The notes under the pieces were generated by a model that was not told the DNA's origin, searched no databases, and worked only from the letters and a program-made list of their open reading frames with translations. Positions 1-12,400 of a stretch of DNA of 64,000 nt are shown piece after piece; the stretch's first letter is position 1, and every line of letters starts with the position of its first letter. The position numbers and the translations under genes are program-made. The stretch comes from Sceloporus undulatus. Lineage: Eukaryota > Chordata > Lepidosauria > Squamata > Phrynosomatidae. The stretch is taken from the NCBI RefSeq assembly GCF_019175285.1, contig NC_056527.1:52145387-52209386 (forward strand), given 5' to 3'.

Positions 1-625
1 GCCCTAGACCAAAGTTCAAACCACTCCATGACACTATAGTGCAGTATTCTATGCATATAGAATACCATATGCATAGAAAACTAGTATAGGCAGGGAAAAG
101 GCTATGTTACATCTCTTTTGTAGGCTAGTTTTGATGAGCAAAGAAGGTCGGATATAATGGAACTTCCTGTTCTCCATTTGTAATCTGAAACTCCTGACTC
201 CTTGTGCATGAAGACCAAATGCCACCTTGGGTTTCACATATGGAGCCATTAGTTTGATATTGATCCCCACATGAAAACTACCACCTCTTATAGATTTGCC
301 ACATCATAAAGAGGTTGTTCACACAGCTCTGATAGGGTAAACAAGACCAGAATTTTGTTAGATAATTAGTCATTATCCCACATTCAAGCAGACTGAGGTC
401 CAAGTGATAGTAAAATAAAGAAAGGGGGGGCACAGACTCTTGTAGTTCGAAAACTAAATAAGGTATTCACTGCCTCAATTGATATATTGGAATTCACACT
501 GAATCAAGGATGGTTTTGGATATGCATTTTTCATACTGAAAGTGTCAAAAGCCAACATAGATTTGTGCTGTATATACCTGGTGTGCCCCCAAACCTGTTA
601 CAAAAGGACAATCATAATTTTTACA
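1..625. other. Unassigned upstream flank
   Basis: No exon or clear repeat recognised. The first ~45 bases vaguely resemble the 5' end of a reversed MIR-like SINE, but too little is present to call it. In human the gene upstream of CMTM8 is GPD1L; none of its exons was recognised here. Confidence 0.4.
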
Positions 626-790
626 TGCCATGGAAAACCAGTGGTTGGCCCTGGGCAAGTCACACTCTCTCAACCTCAGAGGAATGCAGTAGCAAACCCA
701 CCCAGAACAAACCTTGCCAAGAGAGCCTCATGGCAGGTTTGCCTTAGGGTCGCCATAACTCAGAAATTACCTGATGGCACACAATTACAA
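626..790 (+). repeat. MIR-like tRNA-derived SINE, 5' truncated
   Basis: It matches the body of the SINE that recurs across this window: 'ccctgggcaagtcacactct', then 'ttgccttagggtcgccataa', ending in 'ggcacacaa'. The tRNA-like head is missing. The 'gggcaagtcac' core resembles mammalian MIR; membership of a squamate MIR-like SINE family is inferred. Confidence 0.7.
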
Positions 791-1296
791 AAACTACAAT
801 TTGTACCCAGCTTTTAAAAAGGCATTTAACATCAAAGTAGCACATACCCAACCCAAAACTTAAGATAAAGACCACAAGGCTGTCCACACTTCTCTGGGTA
901 TTAATTCTATTGACCTTAGCTGGGCTTACTTTTGAGTAGACACAAACAGTGCCAGTAAATCAAGCAAAACAAGGGGAACATTGTACTGAAAAGCAGCTGC
1001 ATACCATTTTAAGCCTGTCTCCAGAAACAGCCGTTTTCCTTAGGCACCTTGTTCTTCTCACTCAACACTCCACATACCAAACTCCCACCCTGCATGTTCA
1101 TTGTACATCTGAAAGACCCCTCAGGCACTCTTATTCTGGTCATTTTTCTTGTTGTTGTTCCCTTAAAATACTGAGGTGACTATAAGAGGCTTGTGCCTAG
1201 CCCCCTCCCTGTATAATTTAATTTGAAGTAATCCCAGCTACTTTTACTCCTAGTTATTCCCAACCTAGGATTGCAACATTCCCTATGCAGACCATT
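791..1296. other. Unassigned intergenic stretch
   Basis: No exon, RNA gene or repeat family recognised. Short open frames here have no recognisable domain. Confidence 0.4.
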
Positions 1297-1518
1297 AGCC
1301 AGCATGGTGTAGTGGTTTCAGCACTGGAGAACAGGGTTCAAATCCCTGCTAGGCCATGGATACCCACTGGGTGACCCTGGGCAAGTCACACTCTCTCAGT
1401 CTCAGAAGATGGCAAGGGCAAACCAATCCCTTTGAGGAAAACCTGCCAAGAACACCCCATGATTGGTTCATCTTAGGATGGCCATAGGTTGGAAATGAGT
1501 TGAAGGCACACAACAAAA
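1297..1518 (+). repeat. MIR-like tRNA-derived SINE, near full length
   Basis: It starts with 'agccagcatggtgtagtggt' (A-box-like), has 'gggttcaaatccctg' (B-box-like), the MIR-like 'gggtgaccctgggcaagtca', and ends 'gaaggcacacaacaa'. This is the best reference copy of the family in the first 10 kb. Confidence 0.85.
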
Positions 1519-1590
1519 GACTGCAACCTGAAAGTACTCTGAAAATGCCAAGACCAGTAGTAAGTAGTTGAGGACAAATGTTTTCCAATC

Positions 1591-2115
1591 AGGGGGTTGG
1601 AAATAAAACTGAGGGGAAAGAGGAGCAAATTCCCAAAGTGAAGTCAAAGGCGTTTATGGCCGACATCCATAGTTTTTGGGGAGGTTGTTGGACTAGCCCA
1701 AAAAACCCACAAAAAATCCCAAATTTTGCTACTTCAGAGCAAAGTCCAGGGTGAAGAGCTGCCCTCTTTTTCCAGGATGTTTTCAACCTTCTGTCCAGGA
1801 AGAATTCCAAAATGTCCTCCATTTTGAGCATGACGAAGAAGGTGTAGTGGTTTGAGTGTTGGACTACAAGTCTGGAGATCAGGCTTCAATTCCCAGCTTG
1901 GCCATGAAATCCACTGGGTGACCCGGGTCAAGTCACACTCTCTCAGACTCAGAGAATGGCCACGGCAAACCCCCTCAGAGCATCTCTTGTCAAGGAAACC
2001 CCACGATAGTGTTGTCTTAGGGTCGGAAATCACTTGAAGGCATACAACACACATCCAAGAAGCATGGATTCATATTTCTAAGAGTGTTTCTAGCTTTTAT
2101 TTGGTCTTGAATGTG
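1591..2115 (+). repeat. Dispersed 'TCCTCC' repeat split by a SINE
   Basis: Sequence before 1838 ('aaaatgtcctccattttgag', then 'catgacgaagaag') and after 2052 ('aagaagcatggattcatatt', then 'gagtgtttctagctttt') forms one continuous copy of the unit tandemly repeated at 37490-38530. A SINE at 1838-2052 interrupts it, with 'aagaag' on both sides as a possible target duplication. Confidence 0.6.
1838..2052 (+). repeat. MIR-like tRNA-derived SINE nested in the dispersed repeat
   Basis: It has the tRNA-like head 'gtgtagtggtttgagtgttg', the body 'cgggtcaagtcacactctct', and ends 'cttgaaggcatacaacacac'. It splits a copy of the TCCTCC repeat and so is younger than that copy. Confidence 0.8.
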
Positions 2116-2302
2116 CATTGATTTCCAAACTCTGGTACCCCCACCACCGATATCCTCCCATACCACACTTTACAAAAAACGGTTTTTGTACTAGTTACTC
2201 ATTAATCATAACTGCTGTACATCACTGAATGTCACGGTTATAGTTGTGACATCAAACAACCAGTGAAATTAAAATTATACCTTTAAAAAACAATATCATA
2301 GG

Positions 2303-2905
2303 CACAGCCCATTTTTACCCAAAGACAGGTGTCTGAGTAGCGCTGGTGTCACCCCCGCTTAGGGCATCACCTGATGCGGTCTGCACTCCCTTAGTTCCCA
2401 CTGTTCACACCATCTCTTCAGTGTTTTAACACGACACAAGCAAACGCCACAGCCCATTTCCACCCAAAGGGCAGATGTCTGAAGTACAGCAGTGTCACTT
2501 CTACTTAGGGTGTCACCTGGTGCGGTCTGCACCTCCTTAGTTCACACTGTTTGCCCCATCTCTTCAGTGTTTTAAAAGGCCACAGGGTGAATGCCACAGG
2601 CCATTTCTTTCCAACCAACGGCAAATGTTTGAGGCTGAGTGGTGTCACCTCCCTTTCGGGTGTCACCCGGTGTGGTCTGCACCCCCTTAGTTCACAGTGT
2701 TCCCCCATTTCTTTAGCATTTTCAAGGGCCACAGGGGGATGCCACAGCCCATTTCTGCCCAAAGGTAGTGTTTAAGGCACAGTGGCATCAGCCCTGTTTA
2801 GGGTGCCACCTGGTGCCCTCCGACCACACCCCATCTCTTCAGGGTTTTAAAGGGTGAATGCCACAGGCCCCCTCTGCTCTGCCCAAAGGCAAGTGTGATG
2901 TTGGA
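2303..2905. repeat. Tandem array, ~147-bp unit, about 4-5 copies
   Basis: Units begin with 'cacagcccattt' or 'cacaggccatttc' near 2303, 2448, 2595, 2743 and 2862, spaced 145, 147, 148 and 119 bases. Each holds 'gtgtcacc', 'ggtctgcac', 'cttagttc' and 'catctcttcagtgttttaa' in the same order. The last unit is shortened and runs almost into the CMTM8 CpG-rich promoter. Confidence 0.85.
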
Positions 2906-2939
2906 GGCAACCCCTGGAGCCTCAGCCCCTTCTGTCTGT

Positions 2940-3420
2940 GGGGCCTGGGTGGGGCGGCCCTTTCCCCTTCTTCTTCTTCTTCCCTGCCGGGGCCAGCCCC
3001 CAGGCGCCGTCGGGGCTGCTGCCAGACAAAAGCGCTGCTTCCCGCCTTGAGCCGGCCATTCCTCAAAGAGGAGCCTTGCGCGCAACGAGGAGGAGGAGGA
3101 GGAGGAGGCGTCCTTAGGGGCTCCTGCAGCTGCTGCAGTGGAGGACTAGTCCTGGAGCCCTTTGGCCCTGCGCCCTGGACGGCTGGGGCTGAGGATGGAG
3201 CAGCCGGGCCCCCAGAGCCTCCACCACCCCCAGCAGCCCCAGCCCCATCCTTCTCCTCCCCGGGGCCCCGAGGATCGCCCCCGCTCGCCCACGGTGACCA
3301 CCACCGCCTCCTCCGCCTTCACGGCCAACTTCTCCTCCACCTCCAGCACCCTCGCCTACGACAAGGACTTCCTCCGGACCCTCCCCGGGCTCCTCATGCT
3401 GGCAGAGATTGTGAGTAGCC
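2940..3420 (+). promoter_or_regulatory. CMTM8: CpG-island-type promoter and first exon of CMTM8
   Basis: GC content and CpG frequency jump compared with the AT-rich flanks, with GGGCGG-like and GCGCGC-like stretches and no TATA box seen. The island covers the presumed 5' UTR and coding exon 1. The transcription start cannot be placed from sequence alone. Confidence 0.65.
3195..3410 (+). CDS. CMTM8: CMTM8 coding exon 1 (residues 1-72)
   Basis: It starts MEQPGPQSLHHPQQ and ends LPGLLMLAEI immediately before a GTGAGT donor. The first ~30 residues are low-complexity Pro/His/Gln/Arg; from SPTVTTTASS onward it follows human CMTM8, including YDKDFLRTLPG just before TM1. An in-frame ATG at 3162 would add 11 residues but sits in a weaker context and has no counterpart in the family, so 3195 is preferred. 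Confidence 0.94.
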
Positions 3421-6400
3421 TCTTTTTTCTCCCCAGCGTCCGCACAGCAGGAGCCACCCGCTTCCAACCCGCTTTAACTCTTTCTGGCTCAAGGAGAGGG
3501 AGCACTTGGCTGTGGCTCCAGACAGAGCAGGGGGGGGCAAAGGTTGCCTTCCTCCTCCTCCTCTTCTCCACCTCCAAGGAGGACGAAGCTCTTAAAAAGG
3601 AGGACATTTCAAGGGGGAATAATAATAATAATAATTAATAATAATAATAATAATAATGCAAGACCTGACTGAGTAAAAGCTTAAAAGACACCTAGAAGTA
3701 TCTGGCTGCATCCACACTGGAGAGATAACCCGGTTTGGCACTGCTTTAAGTGCGTCTTGGCTCAAGGCTATGGAATTCTGGGAGTTGGAGTTTGTTGGCC
3801 CCACAACAAACTCCAACTCCCAGAATTCCATAGTCTTGAGTCAAGACGCACTTAAAGCAGTGCCAAACTGGGCTATTAGTCCGGCTCTGCTCCACTCTGG
3901 GGCCACCACAAACTTCAATTCCCAGAATGCCATAGCAATTCCCAGAATGTTATAGCCTTGAGCCAGAAAGAGTTAAAGCAGTGCCAAACCGGGTTATTTC
4001 TCCAGTGTGGATGCAGTCAGATACTTCTCGGGGTTGAAGCTTTTACTCAGTCTTGTATTCTTATTATTATATTATAGTATTGAGCCTGGGCAGTCAAACC
4101 CGTGTCAAACTGGGATTATTCCTGCAGTGTGGATGCAGCCATGGTGTAGGGAAAGGGGTTTTTCTACTGCAGCTCCCCTCTGCCCTACCAGTGTTGAGGG
4201 ATTATGGAATATGCAGTTCACCACAGCCATAGGGAGGACCACACCTCAGTATCAAAGGGGTTAAAAAACTGAGGAGGATAGTGTGGCATAATGGTTTGAG
4301 TGTTGCACTTTGACTCTGGAGGCTGGGGTTTGAGTCGTAGCTTGGGCAAGTCACACTCTCTCTGCCTAAAGGGAAGGCAGTGGCAAACCTCCTCTGAACA
4401 AATCTTGCCAAGAAAACGCCTCATGGTTGCCATAAGTCGGAAAGGACCAGAAGGCACATGATACAAACATTGGGCCGGGACCAGGGAGAGCTGAAGGCTG
4501 CTATTCTCTCTGAGCCTGGCATGCCTGATATGTGTCACTTGCAGTAATTACCTGAAGGAAAAGAAGAGATGTGCTCTGTACATGCTCAGATGCTGCCTTG
4601 TGTTCCAAAAGGATCAAGACTGTCCCTTGTTAATGGATCCTGGTCCTGAGCCTTGATACAAACCAAGCCCCTGTTTAGGCATAACCAAGAAGAAGAAGAA
4701 GCACTGAAAGCTTTTGCTACAACTTCTTTCACTCACTTAATCTCAATGATGCTACAAGATCCTTTTGCACACTGAGATGCAACATGTAACACTTATTTCA
4801 AGATGCAATAAGGACTTAGAATATTTCACATGTTCTGTTGCTCAGTTCCAGCAAAAGTTAGAAAGAGCCTAGAGGTACTTTTAAGACAAATAATTTTATA
4901 TTATGGCATAAATGTTCATGGGCCAGCGTCCAAGTATTTGTTTGTTTCCCTGGGCTACACTTTATAGCCAAGGTGGACAGTTGCGTTGTTTTAGATGCAT
5001 TGGTCTACAAGTTCCATCTGCCTTATCAAGCCTTGTCAGTGGATTATGAGAAATGTAGTGCAAAACAGCTGGTGGGGCCATCGTTGCCCATCCCTGCTCT
5101 ACTGCAAAGGTGTTTTTGCATGGTAATAGCTGGTAAGTAATATGTAGTTCTTGTTGTTCTGTGCTTAGTTGTTTCCAACCTCTGGCAATCCTAAGGCAAC
5201 TCTGTAAAATGGTTTTCTGAGGCTGAGAGTTTGTGACTCACCAAAGTGACTCAATGGTGCAGTGAGGACTCAAACCCTGATCTCCAGAGTCATAGTCCAA
5301 TGCTCAAACCACTACACTACTTTCTTTTTGTGATATATACACCGGAGAAGGAAGGAAGGAAGGAAATAAGGAAAATATGAAAGCTTTTATAGGGGTGTTC
5401 CCACATTTTCTTTTCAAAGATATGAAAGGCTTGGTTTCCTTTTGAGAAGGGCTGTTTCCTCCTTTCCCTCGTTTCTCCATGGCAATCCTTACAAACATCA
5501 CCTCCTTCATTTTGTAGGTGCAGCAGACCTTTTGGGGAGGGATAGAGAATTTGGACAAAGAAGAACATGTCCTGGTAACCATAGGGTGGGTTCATTATCC
5601 TAAGGGAAGCCTTAAAGAAGCTTTATCCTGAGCCTGACTTCAGTAGTTCTTCTGAAACAAAAAGGGACTCAAGTGAATGGTGGTGTTGGATGAACCGATG
5701 ATTGCTGTGGATAATGGATCACCAGAGGCTACTTCAAAATCCTGGTGTCAGGTGAATGCTGAGTAACTAAAGTAAAGGGACTCCTGTACAATCATGGCAG
5801 ACTTTATCCCCTGTAAACACTTTTGTTCCGGTATCCACAATCTCATTCTCTTAAGCTTTTGGTAGTGAAGAGGAAGAAAGCTGCCCAGGAATGCGCCTAT
5901 CAGCCAGGAATCCACTCCAAGAATGTTTGCTGGGAGAGAACAGCTGGGAAGAGAGATAGGAGTGCGGAAGTGTTCTGAATAATTTGTTATCAGGGGTGTG
6001 TAGTATCATCTGGCAAGTTGAGCATAAACTACTTGTGTCACAGCAGGCATGTGTGTTACTCACCTATCTTATTTTATTATATTTATTAAATGACTCAATA
6101 TCCTACCTTTGCATCCTTCGCAGCAATTGACTAAGACTGCTTTAAATTATTTAAATTACTAATTATAATTTAAAAATGGGGGGGGACCAAACTTCAGAGG
6201 GAACTGGACTTAGAAATCAAGTGTGTCATACTTGAATATTTATTTCTTATAATAGAATTGTATGATTTGTCCCCTTACTTTAAAAAAAAACACACACACA
6301 CATTAGCATCAACACAAACAATACAAGATTTAAATAGGTTACCTTTTGGACTACAACTGCCAACATCTCCTATACAACATGACCAAAGGACATGCGAGTT

Positions 6401-9400
6401 GAAAGCTGTTGTCCCCAAAAGTAACTTTTTTAAACTTTGGTGATTATATATAGGAGGACATGTTCCCTGTATATTGTGTGGAGGAAGAATTACCAGTTTC
6501 CCAAAGCAAGAAATTCCAAAGTCCTCACCTGAACCTACTAACTAAAATGAAGTAGAACTTTTGGAGATGACCTGAATGGAGAGGTAGGATGGTCCCTTTG
6601 AAAATCCTGAGTCTAAACCAGGTAGAAGTAATCAGGTAATGACAAACACCTTGTACTGGAATAATAAATTATCCCCAAACAGATAGAGGGTACAGGTTGC
6701 GTATGCCTTCCCTGAAATACTTGGGACCAGAGTTGTTTGGGATTTAGAGGTTTTTTTTTTTCCAGATTTTGGAATATTTGCATAATTGTGAGCCAGCATG
6801 GTATAGTGGTTTGAGTGTTGAACTACAACAGAAGTGACTTGAAGGCACACAACACACATAAAGTAAGGTGTCTTGGAGGTGGGACTCAAGTTTAAACACA
6901 GAATTCATTTATGTTTCATATACACCTTAGACAAATAGCCTGAAGGTAATTTTATACACAATATTTTAAATAATTTTGTGCATAAAACCAAGTTGGTGTT
7001 ACATTGAACCATCAGAAAGCAAAGTTGTCACTGTCTCAGCCATCCATGTGGAAAATTTTGGATGTTGGGAGTATTTCAGATTTCCAGATAAGGGATACTC
7101 AACCTGTGCAGTCAGTCCTCCACAACTGCAGGCTTGCCGTCCATGGATTGGAGCATCCATGGATGGCCCTGCCCCATTCTCCCCAATGTCGGCATGTGCA
7201 CACTGCTGTGCAAATGTGGCCGTGCACACAGCACACCACCATTTAAAACAACAGTACTTGAGGTCCTGCATTTTTTGTCTTCCATGCGGGGCAGAACAGA
7301 ACCCCCGTGGATACAAAGGGCCAACTAGTATAAAAATTACTATGACTATTTTGAGGGTGTGGGATCATTAGTGACTTTTATGATTAAATTTACAGAAGAG
7401 TTGCCTTGTTATTAACCAATTTAAATAGTTTAGATTTCATATGGTGAAACCTCAGTGTTGAGAGCCTCTTGGGTGTTCTGAATGTGATAGGGACAGTTTC
7501 TCTTGAATGTAAGTTAGCTGGTAATTTAATCAAAACTACTTGCTCATTGCTGAATAGTATAATATATTGCAAAACATTTAAAAATATTTTTTCCAGATAT
7601 AATCTTGTTCAATGTGCATTAATACTGTGGGTGGCCCAGGTATGAGAGATGGATTCATACTGATGTTAGCTGAGTGCTGGCAAGTTCAGTTGCAGATGTC
7701 TCTTACTATTAGAAGGAAAGCCAGTGTATTATCACCCAAAGTCAAGGGTGAGGAATGTTTGGCTCTCCAGATGTGGGATTAAAACTCCCATTGTACCATA
7801 TAATTGGCCAAGCTAGATGGAGCTGACAGGAGTTAAGAGTCCAACAACATCTGGGTTCCCATCTTGTTACAAGGTGGCTTTGTGAGATGTGATCCCCTCA
7901 TGCAGTATATGTCATATGAAAGGGAGAATGGAACCACACTTATTATTCACCTTTAGATATTAATGTACAAATTTCAGCTTCTCCAGCAGTGGGTTCTGCC
8001 TGGTCTAAATTCTGAATCACAAGGGAAGCCTGCATACATTGAGTGAGCTCCTTTTTTTTCAGATAGCCCATAGATACAGCACTTGGATAGTGGTGGATGG
8101 GACTGAGATGGTAATGTGAATGCATCCCTGGATCTTCTCTAGATGATAAAGGGCCGAAACAAACAAGCCCGGTAAGCTGGTTTGTGGCCGGCTTGGGAGT
8201 ATGGCATTTACACAAACCACGACCCTGAAGCATGCTGACAATTACACACTGTCCAGCTTCCGGGCAGCTTGTGAGCATGGCATTTGGATACCACTAGCAA
8301 AGGAGCGGCTTTTTCTGCCCCAAATAGGAGTGGACTGGCAGAAGCTGGCCAAATTGGGGCTGTGGCGTGCAGTTGCTGCAGCCCCCATCTGACTTTCTCC
8401 AGGGCTGCATCAAGCCTCCCCTTTAGGGCCTTCTGTTTCAGCCCAATTATATTATGAGGATAGCATACCTGGATAGGGCTTCTAGTAGCTTTGATGTAGT
8501 CTGAAATTAAATGCCATCTTTTAAGTTTCTTCATTATCAAATGTGTCATAAGTATAATTTGGATTTGTTATCCACAGATTCAAGCATTCACAGCTTGAAA
8601 ATATTCCTCCAAAATATAAATTCCAAAATTGATTTTGCCATGTTATATAAGGGACAACATTTTCCTGTGCCAATTTATTTCATGGTATTTCAGTATCCAT
8701 AGATTTTGGTATCCACAGAATGTCCTGGAACCAAACCCCAGTGGGCCTACTGTATAACTTTTTGGGATTAAAATCCTCAGAACTCCCCAGCCAGAAAAAC
8801 TGATGGGCTTCTGTGAATTGTAGTGCAGTGTGTTTCTTGATTGTTTGGCTGATGGATTTTTGGGAGTTGCTATCCAAAAAAGTAACTATGAGAAAGTTGA
8901 TATCTGTGCAACTTGCTTGATTGGCCGTCCTCAGAGACCTAATTCTCTTTGTGTCAGGTTCATGTAATATTGGTGTAACCTAATTTTCTTACTGCTGATC
9001 ATTTTTTCTGCAGCACTTCAAATGTATGTGGAATGCTACAGTGGGTAACTTTGTTTATCATTGCACCAAAGTCTAGAGTGAAGCTGTTAGAAACTGTGGT
9101 TTTATTCTATATAATGATCGTTGATCCTAGAGACTGAAACCTAGCATTTTTTGTATGGCAATACTGTAGGCAGAACCTTAGCTTCTGCTTTAATATGCCT
9201 TGTTTACCACCTGTTTGGAACAAGAACTGCTTTAAAACCCCAGAATCATTTTACCCTTTTATCTAGAATATTTGCAGCGAGCTCCTACAGGTTATTTCAC
9301 GGGAACTCCATGTAATTGTAAAGACCTGCCCACATAGATCAGCTTGTAACTCTACCAATGCCCCTCTCCCTTCCTCTGGCCTTTGTTGAACAGGTTATTT

Positions 9401-12400
9401 ACACATTCAGGGGCCTAGGCTCAAAAGCCTGTTGTGTAGAATTATAAAGAAGTCGGTCTCTTCTGTAACACTCATTAGCCGTCACACCTTCACTGTAGTG
9501 TTCTGCCAAAGTTCTTGCAATTTATTAGAGACCATGGGATGCTTTTTGTTGATGCTAAATGCACAAACACACACATTTCTGTCAGCTAAGTACATAACAT
9601 AGAAATATTTTCAGTGGGAGAAACTACTATTCTCCCCACACACATTTTTTTTGTGTGGTAATTATCCATAAACTAGTTAAATCAGATAAGCACAAAGCTA
9701 AAATCTTTGGCAGAAATCCAATTACTAGCTCTACCTAGACCAGGTCCACCGAATCAGCAGCATTATACTACTGGAAAAGAGATTCCACCTCAACATAGGA
9801 AGAACTTCCTACTTAACATTGGAATATGCTGCCTCAGAGTATGGTGGAGTCTCTTCCTTTGGATATTTTTAAACAGAGTTTGGATGGCCATCTTTCAGGG
9901 GTGCTTTGATTGTGTATTCCTGCATGGCAGCAGGTTGGACTGGATGGCCCTTGAGGTTTCTTCCAGCTCTGTAATTCTATTATTCTATTGATTTAGCATT
10001 CAAAATTCAATTCGTCTACCTTAAGTTGGAACTAGAAATTGATATAGCCCTTTGCCACTCATTCAAAATATTTCTGCTACAAACCATTCTACAAGGTGTC
10101 ACTTCTGGTTTTTGTTGTGGGAGTCATCTACACCAGTGGGAAACCCTGTACTCACCCCATAGCAGCAGCACAGTTTCACAGTCCATAGTTATGCCAGTAA
10201 TGCCACACTCAACTTGGTGAGATCAGAGCAACCCAGAAGAAAAGAGTGGTTATATGGCAACTACATGTCCTACACTGCCAAATATTTCTGGTCATACAAT
10301 TTTGTCCTTGCCACTAATCTGTATTTTCCCAGTAAATACAGGGTAAAAGGAGGGTGTGGTGTTTTTTTTTAAAGAAAACCCCAACATTGCCTGTTGAATA
10401 ACCTACCTTGATGTCCATAGAGCAGGGGTAGACAACCTTTTTGAGCCGGGGGCCGGGTTGCTGTCCCTCAGACAACTGGGGGGCCGAAGCCAAAAAATAA
10501 ATAATTAAATAATTTTAAAAAAAAAATAAATATATAAATAAAAAAGGACAAATGTAGGACAAAATTTTCAAATGGAAGACACTTTTTTTTTAAAAAAATG
10601 GAGGACATGCAAAAAAATTTGCTGATTTTTTAAAAAATGTTAATATAAATGCATGTTTCTGAGGCTTCTATAGACAATTGCCCCCCAAAGGCCCCGGCGG
10701 CAATCGGCGACAGGACCGGGCTGGGGCTGGTCCCAAGGCCTCGCCGGGCCGCAGGTTGCCTACCCCTGCCATAGAGTAAACCCATTGTGCTTTTGCATAT
10801 AAAATGAGTGGAATGCCTAATTCCTCTATTTCCAGAAAAAAGTAGCCAAATAAAGAGTAAATCTTAGAACCTTAGGAATAGCCTAACAGTGGTGTTGTTG
10901 GATTTTGTTGCAAAATGCTACAATTCTATCTACTTAACTGGATATAAATCTCATTGAGTTAACCAGGACTTCTTGTAAACGCATTGATCTCCATGATATT
11001 TATTTCTCAAGATAGTGTAGAGGTTTAAACACTGGACTAGGACTCTGGGAGACCAGGATTCAATTCCCCACTCAGTCATGAAAGTCCACCGGGTGACCCT
11101 GGCTAAACCACATTCTCTCAGCCTCAAATGAAGGCAGTGACAAACCTCCTCTGAATAAATCTTGCCAAGGAAACCCTGTTATAGTGTCACTGCAAGTCAC
11201 AGTCAACTTGAAGACACAGTCAACTTGAAGACACATAACTAAGTACTGTATGTATAGAATTAAACAGTAAAGCCTATTAAAATCTCTACAATATATGAGG
11301 GATCATATTTCTAAATGGTGAGAATATTTTGAAATCAGCATAATCAAATATTTTAGCACATTTTAGCACATTAATTTTATTATTTGAATATCTGGCCCAC
11401 CTTTCTATATCAAACACCTGGATTGCCTAATTACAATAAAGCCCAAAATAAACCAACAGTAAGAATGTGCATCATAAAATAAAATAAAAACAAATACTAT
11501 TTAAGTAGCCCAGTAGGTTAATACCAGAAAAAGTCATTCAAAGAGGCCTCCTTTTGGAAGGGAGTCCTGGAGTTGTTATATCCACAGATAGAGAAAGCCC
11601 TCCACATCTCTGCCAAATTCATCTTTAGAATATTTAAACTCAGTGCTTTACCACTCCTAGTTTCTCAGATTTGTTTTGCTCTTGCTTGATAAGGTGTGAT
11701 TGAACTTTTCCTTTGTCTTGTGGGCAAAGCATAGAGTGATCTGGCATCAGTAGTGATGGGGAGGAGCTCATGAGTATTGAACCACTCTGAAAAACATTGC
11801 TCTGAAAACTAGTTGCCATTTGGAAAGTTTGGAACTTTTAAAAACATATCTACGCATTGCTTATTCTAGTAAAACACAGGAGAGCACTCAATCTGCTTAG
11901 TATTGGATTGCTAATTTATAGAACACAATTTTTCTTTACACATGGTAAAGTGTGATTATGGAGCCTAGTAAAGTCATCAGCCTAAGACTATATCAAATTC
12001 TCCCATGCCAAAAAAGGAGGGAAATCATCTTTAAATTAAAATGACCAATTGCCCCTCGGGGTGTCTGCATATCCTCGTCTAGATGGCTGTCTTAATAGCT
12101 TTTTAAAAAAAAACTGAAGTTCTGTTGTTGCATTTCCTAACATCAACCTATCTGCTCTTCCTTAGGCAAAATCCACAATTTAATCACTTCGGAAAATTCA
12201 GCATAGCTCCAGTTTTGCCTAGATTATTTCTTTTCTTTAACCCTTCCAATCCCTTCCATCTATGATGTGATGATAGGGGTTAAGGTAGGACTCAGCAGGT
12301 GGTAGAGGTTAAGGTAAGACTGGTGAAAAGACATTATGTAAATATAACAAATGCCTTCTTCCATACAATCTGCCCTGCACACTTAGGTCTTCTGGGAAAA

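Noticed and set aside
2858-3418. A 186-codon open frame overlapping CMTM8 exon 1
   Set aside because: It is a shadow of the CpG island in another frame; the CMTM8-homologous frame starts at 3195.
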